Shown piece after piece: positions 63,835-64,000 of a stretch of 64,000 nt of DNA. Position 1 is the stretch's first letter; every line of letters begins with the position of its first letter. This stretch comes from Nonomuraea aurantiaca (GTDB lineage: Bacteria > Actinomycetota > Actinomycetes > Streptosporangiales > Streptosporangiaceae), in assembly GCF_020215705.1 (NCBI RefSeq), contig NZ_JAIWNB010000001.1, forward strand, positions 496,001 through 560,000. Direction: 5' to 3'. A model generated the notes under the pieces. The model saw nothing but the letters and a program-made list of their open reading frames with translations. It ran no database searches and was not told the DNA's origin. Made by a program: the position numbers and the translations under genes.

Positions 63835-64000
63835 TCCGTCTGCTGATCGCCGACGACCAGCACCTCGCCCGGGAGGGCCTGCGGCAGCTCCTCAGCGGCG
63901 ATCCCGAGATCGCGTTTCTCGGCGCCGCGCGCGACGGAGCCGAGCTGATCGACATGGCGCGCGAGCTCCGACCGGACGTGATACTCACTGACATCCGGAT
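63831..64000 (+). CDS. NarL/FixJ-family response regulator, 3' end outside the window
   Basis: 56 residues visible from ATG at 63831: receiver domain with LIADDQHLAREGLRQLLS (acidic pair) and phosphoacceptor Asp in VILTDIR at the window edge. The DNA-binding half is missing. It is the partner of the kinase encoded just upstream. Confidence 0.9.
   Translation, partial: MIRLLIADDQHLAREGLRQLLSGDPEIAFLGAARDGAELIDMARELRPDVILTDIR

Overview
This is a high-GC window (third codon positions almost always G or C, frequent GTG and TTG starts). Its actinobacterial marker genes include SepH, DUF4193, DUF4235, DUF3710, DUF3159, a ferrochelatase with iron-sulfur cysteines, and a CeoBC-like TrkA pair. A soil actinomycete fits best. 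The combination suggests Streptosporangiales (Nonomuraea or Streptosporangium relatives), but that rank is inference. No rRNA, tRNA, CRISPR array, transposase or prophage was recognised.

Layout. 1-5.2 kb: the 3' part of an RHS/YD-repeat polymorphic toxin with a Hint domain and a short toxin tip, a TPR-like gene directly behind it (candidate immunity gene), and a Tat-exported DyP peroxidase. 5.4-14.2 kb: the accessory heart of the window, two adjacent peptide-modification systems. The first is a 20-codon peptide gene with an excellent ribosome binding site, a terminator-like hairpin, an MccB/ThiF-type E1-like adenylating enzyme and an M14 metallocarboxypeptidase. The second is a class IV-type lanthionine synthetase (lyase, kinase and cyclase domains) whose zinc site reads Cys/Cys-Cys instead of Cys/Cys-His, with a 56-residue Cys-rich precursor gene, again separated from its enzyme by a hairpin. 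Divergent from it are a peptidase-less ABC exporter and a MauE-thioredoxin fusion. 14.4-25.2 kb: SDR epimerase, SulP-carbonic anhydrase fusion, a disordered membrane-anchored protein, PEBP lipoprotein, DrrAB-like exporter and two bacterial PH-domain proteins. 25.6-41.4 kb: an unusually long SepH, a decayed subtilisin, an aldonolactone oxidase-type flavoprotein, polysaccharide deacetylase, MFS carrier, lytic transglycosylase, coproporphyrin ferrochelatase, S9 peptidase, inositol-monophosphatase-like protein and an OmpR-type two-component pair. 41.7-64 kb: mostly housekeeping genes (DUF4193, PaaK/PaaI with a TetR-type operator, OtsA, ValS, DUF6351 hydrolase, AI-2E-type permease, dUTPase, DUF3710, OB-fold, DUF3159, TrkA pair next to a KimA-like permease, TrmA-type methyltransferase, APH-like kinase, TAP-like hydrolase). 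The window ends in a NarL-type two-component system that is cut off by its right edge.

How they work together. The 5.4-14.2 kb block looks like a RiPP locus: two precursors, two unrelated modifying enzymes, one candidate protease, one exporter and one membrane redox protein. No dedicated leader protease or resistance gene is obvious apart from the M14 enzyme and the exporter, so the two halves may be separate pathways or share these parts. Both precursors are followed by hairpins positioned to make precursor transcript more abundant than enzyme transcript. Elsewhere, a hairpin-forming repeat with compensatory base changes occurs three times (two copies beside the lanthipeptide synthetase, one near otsA).
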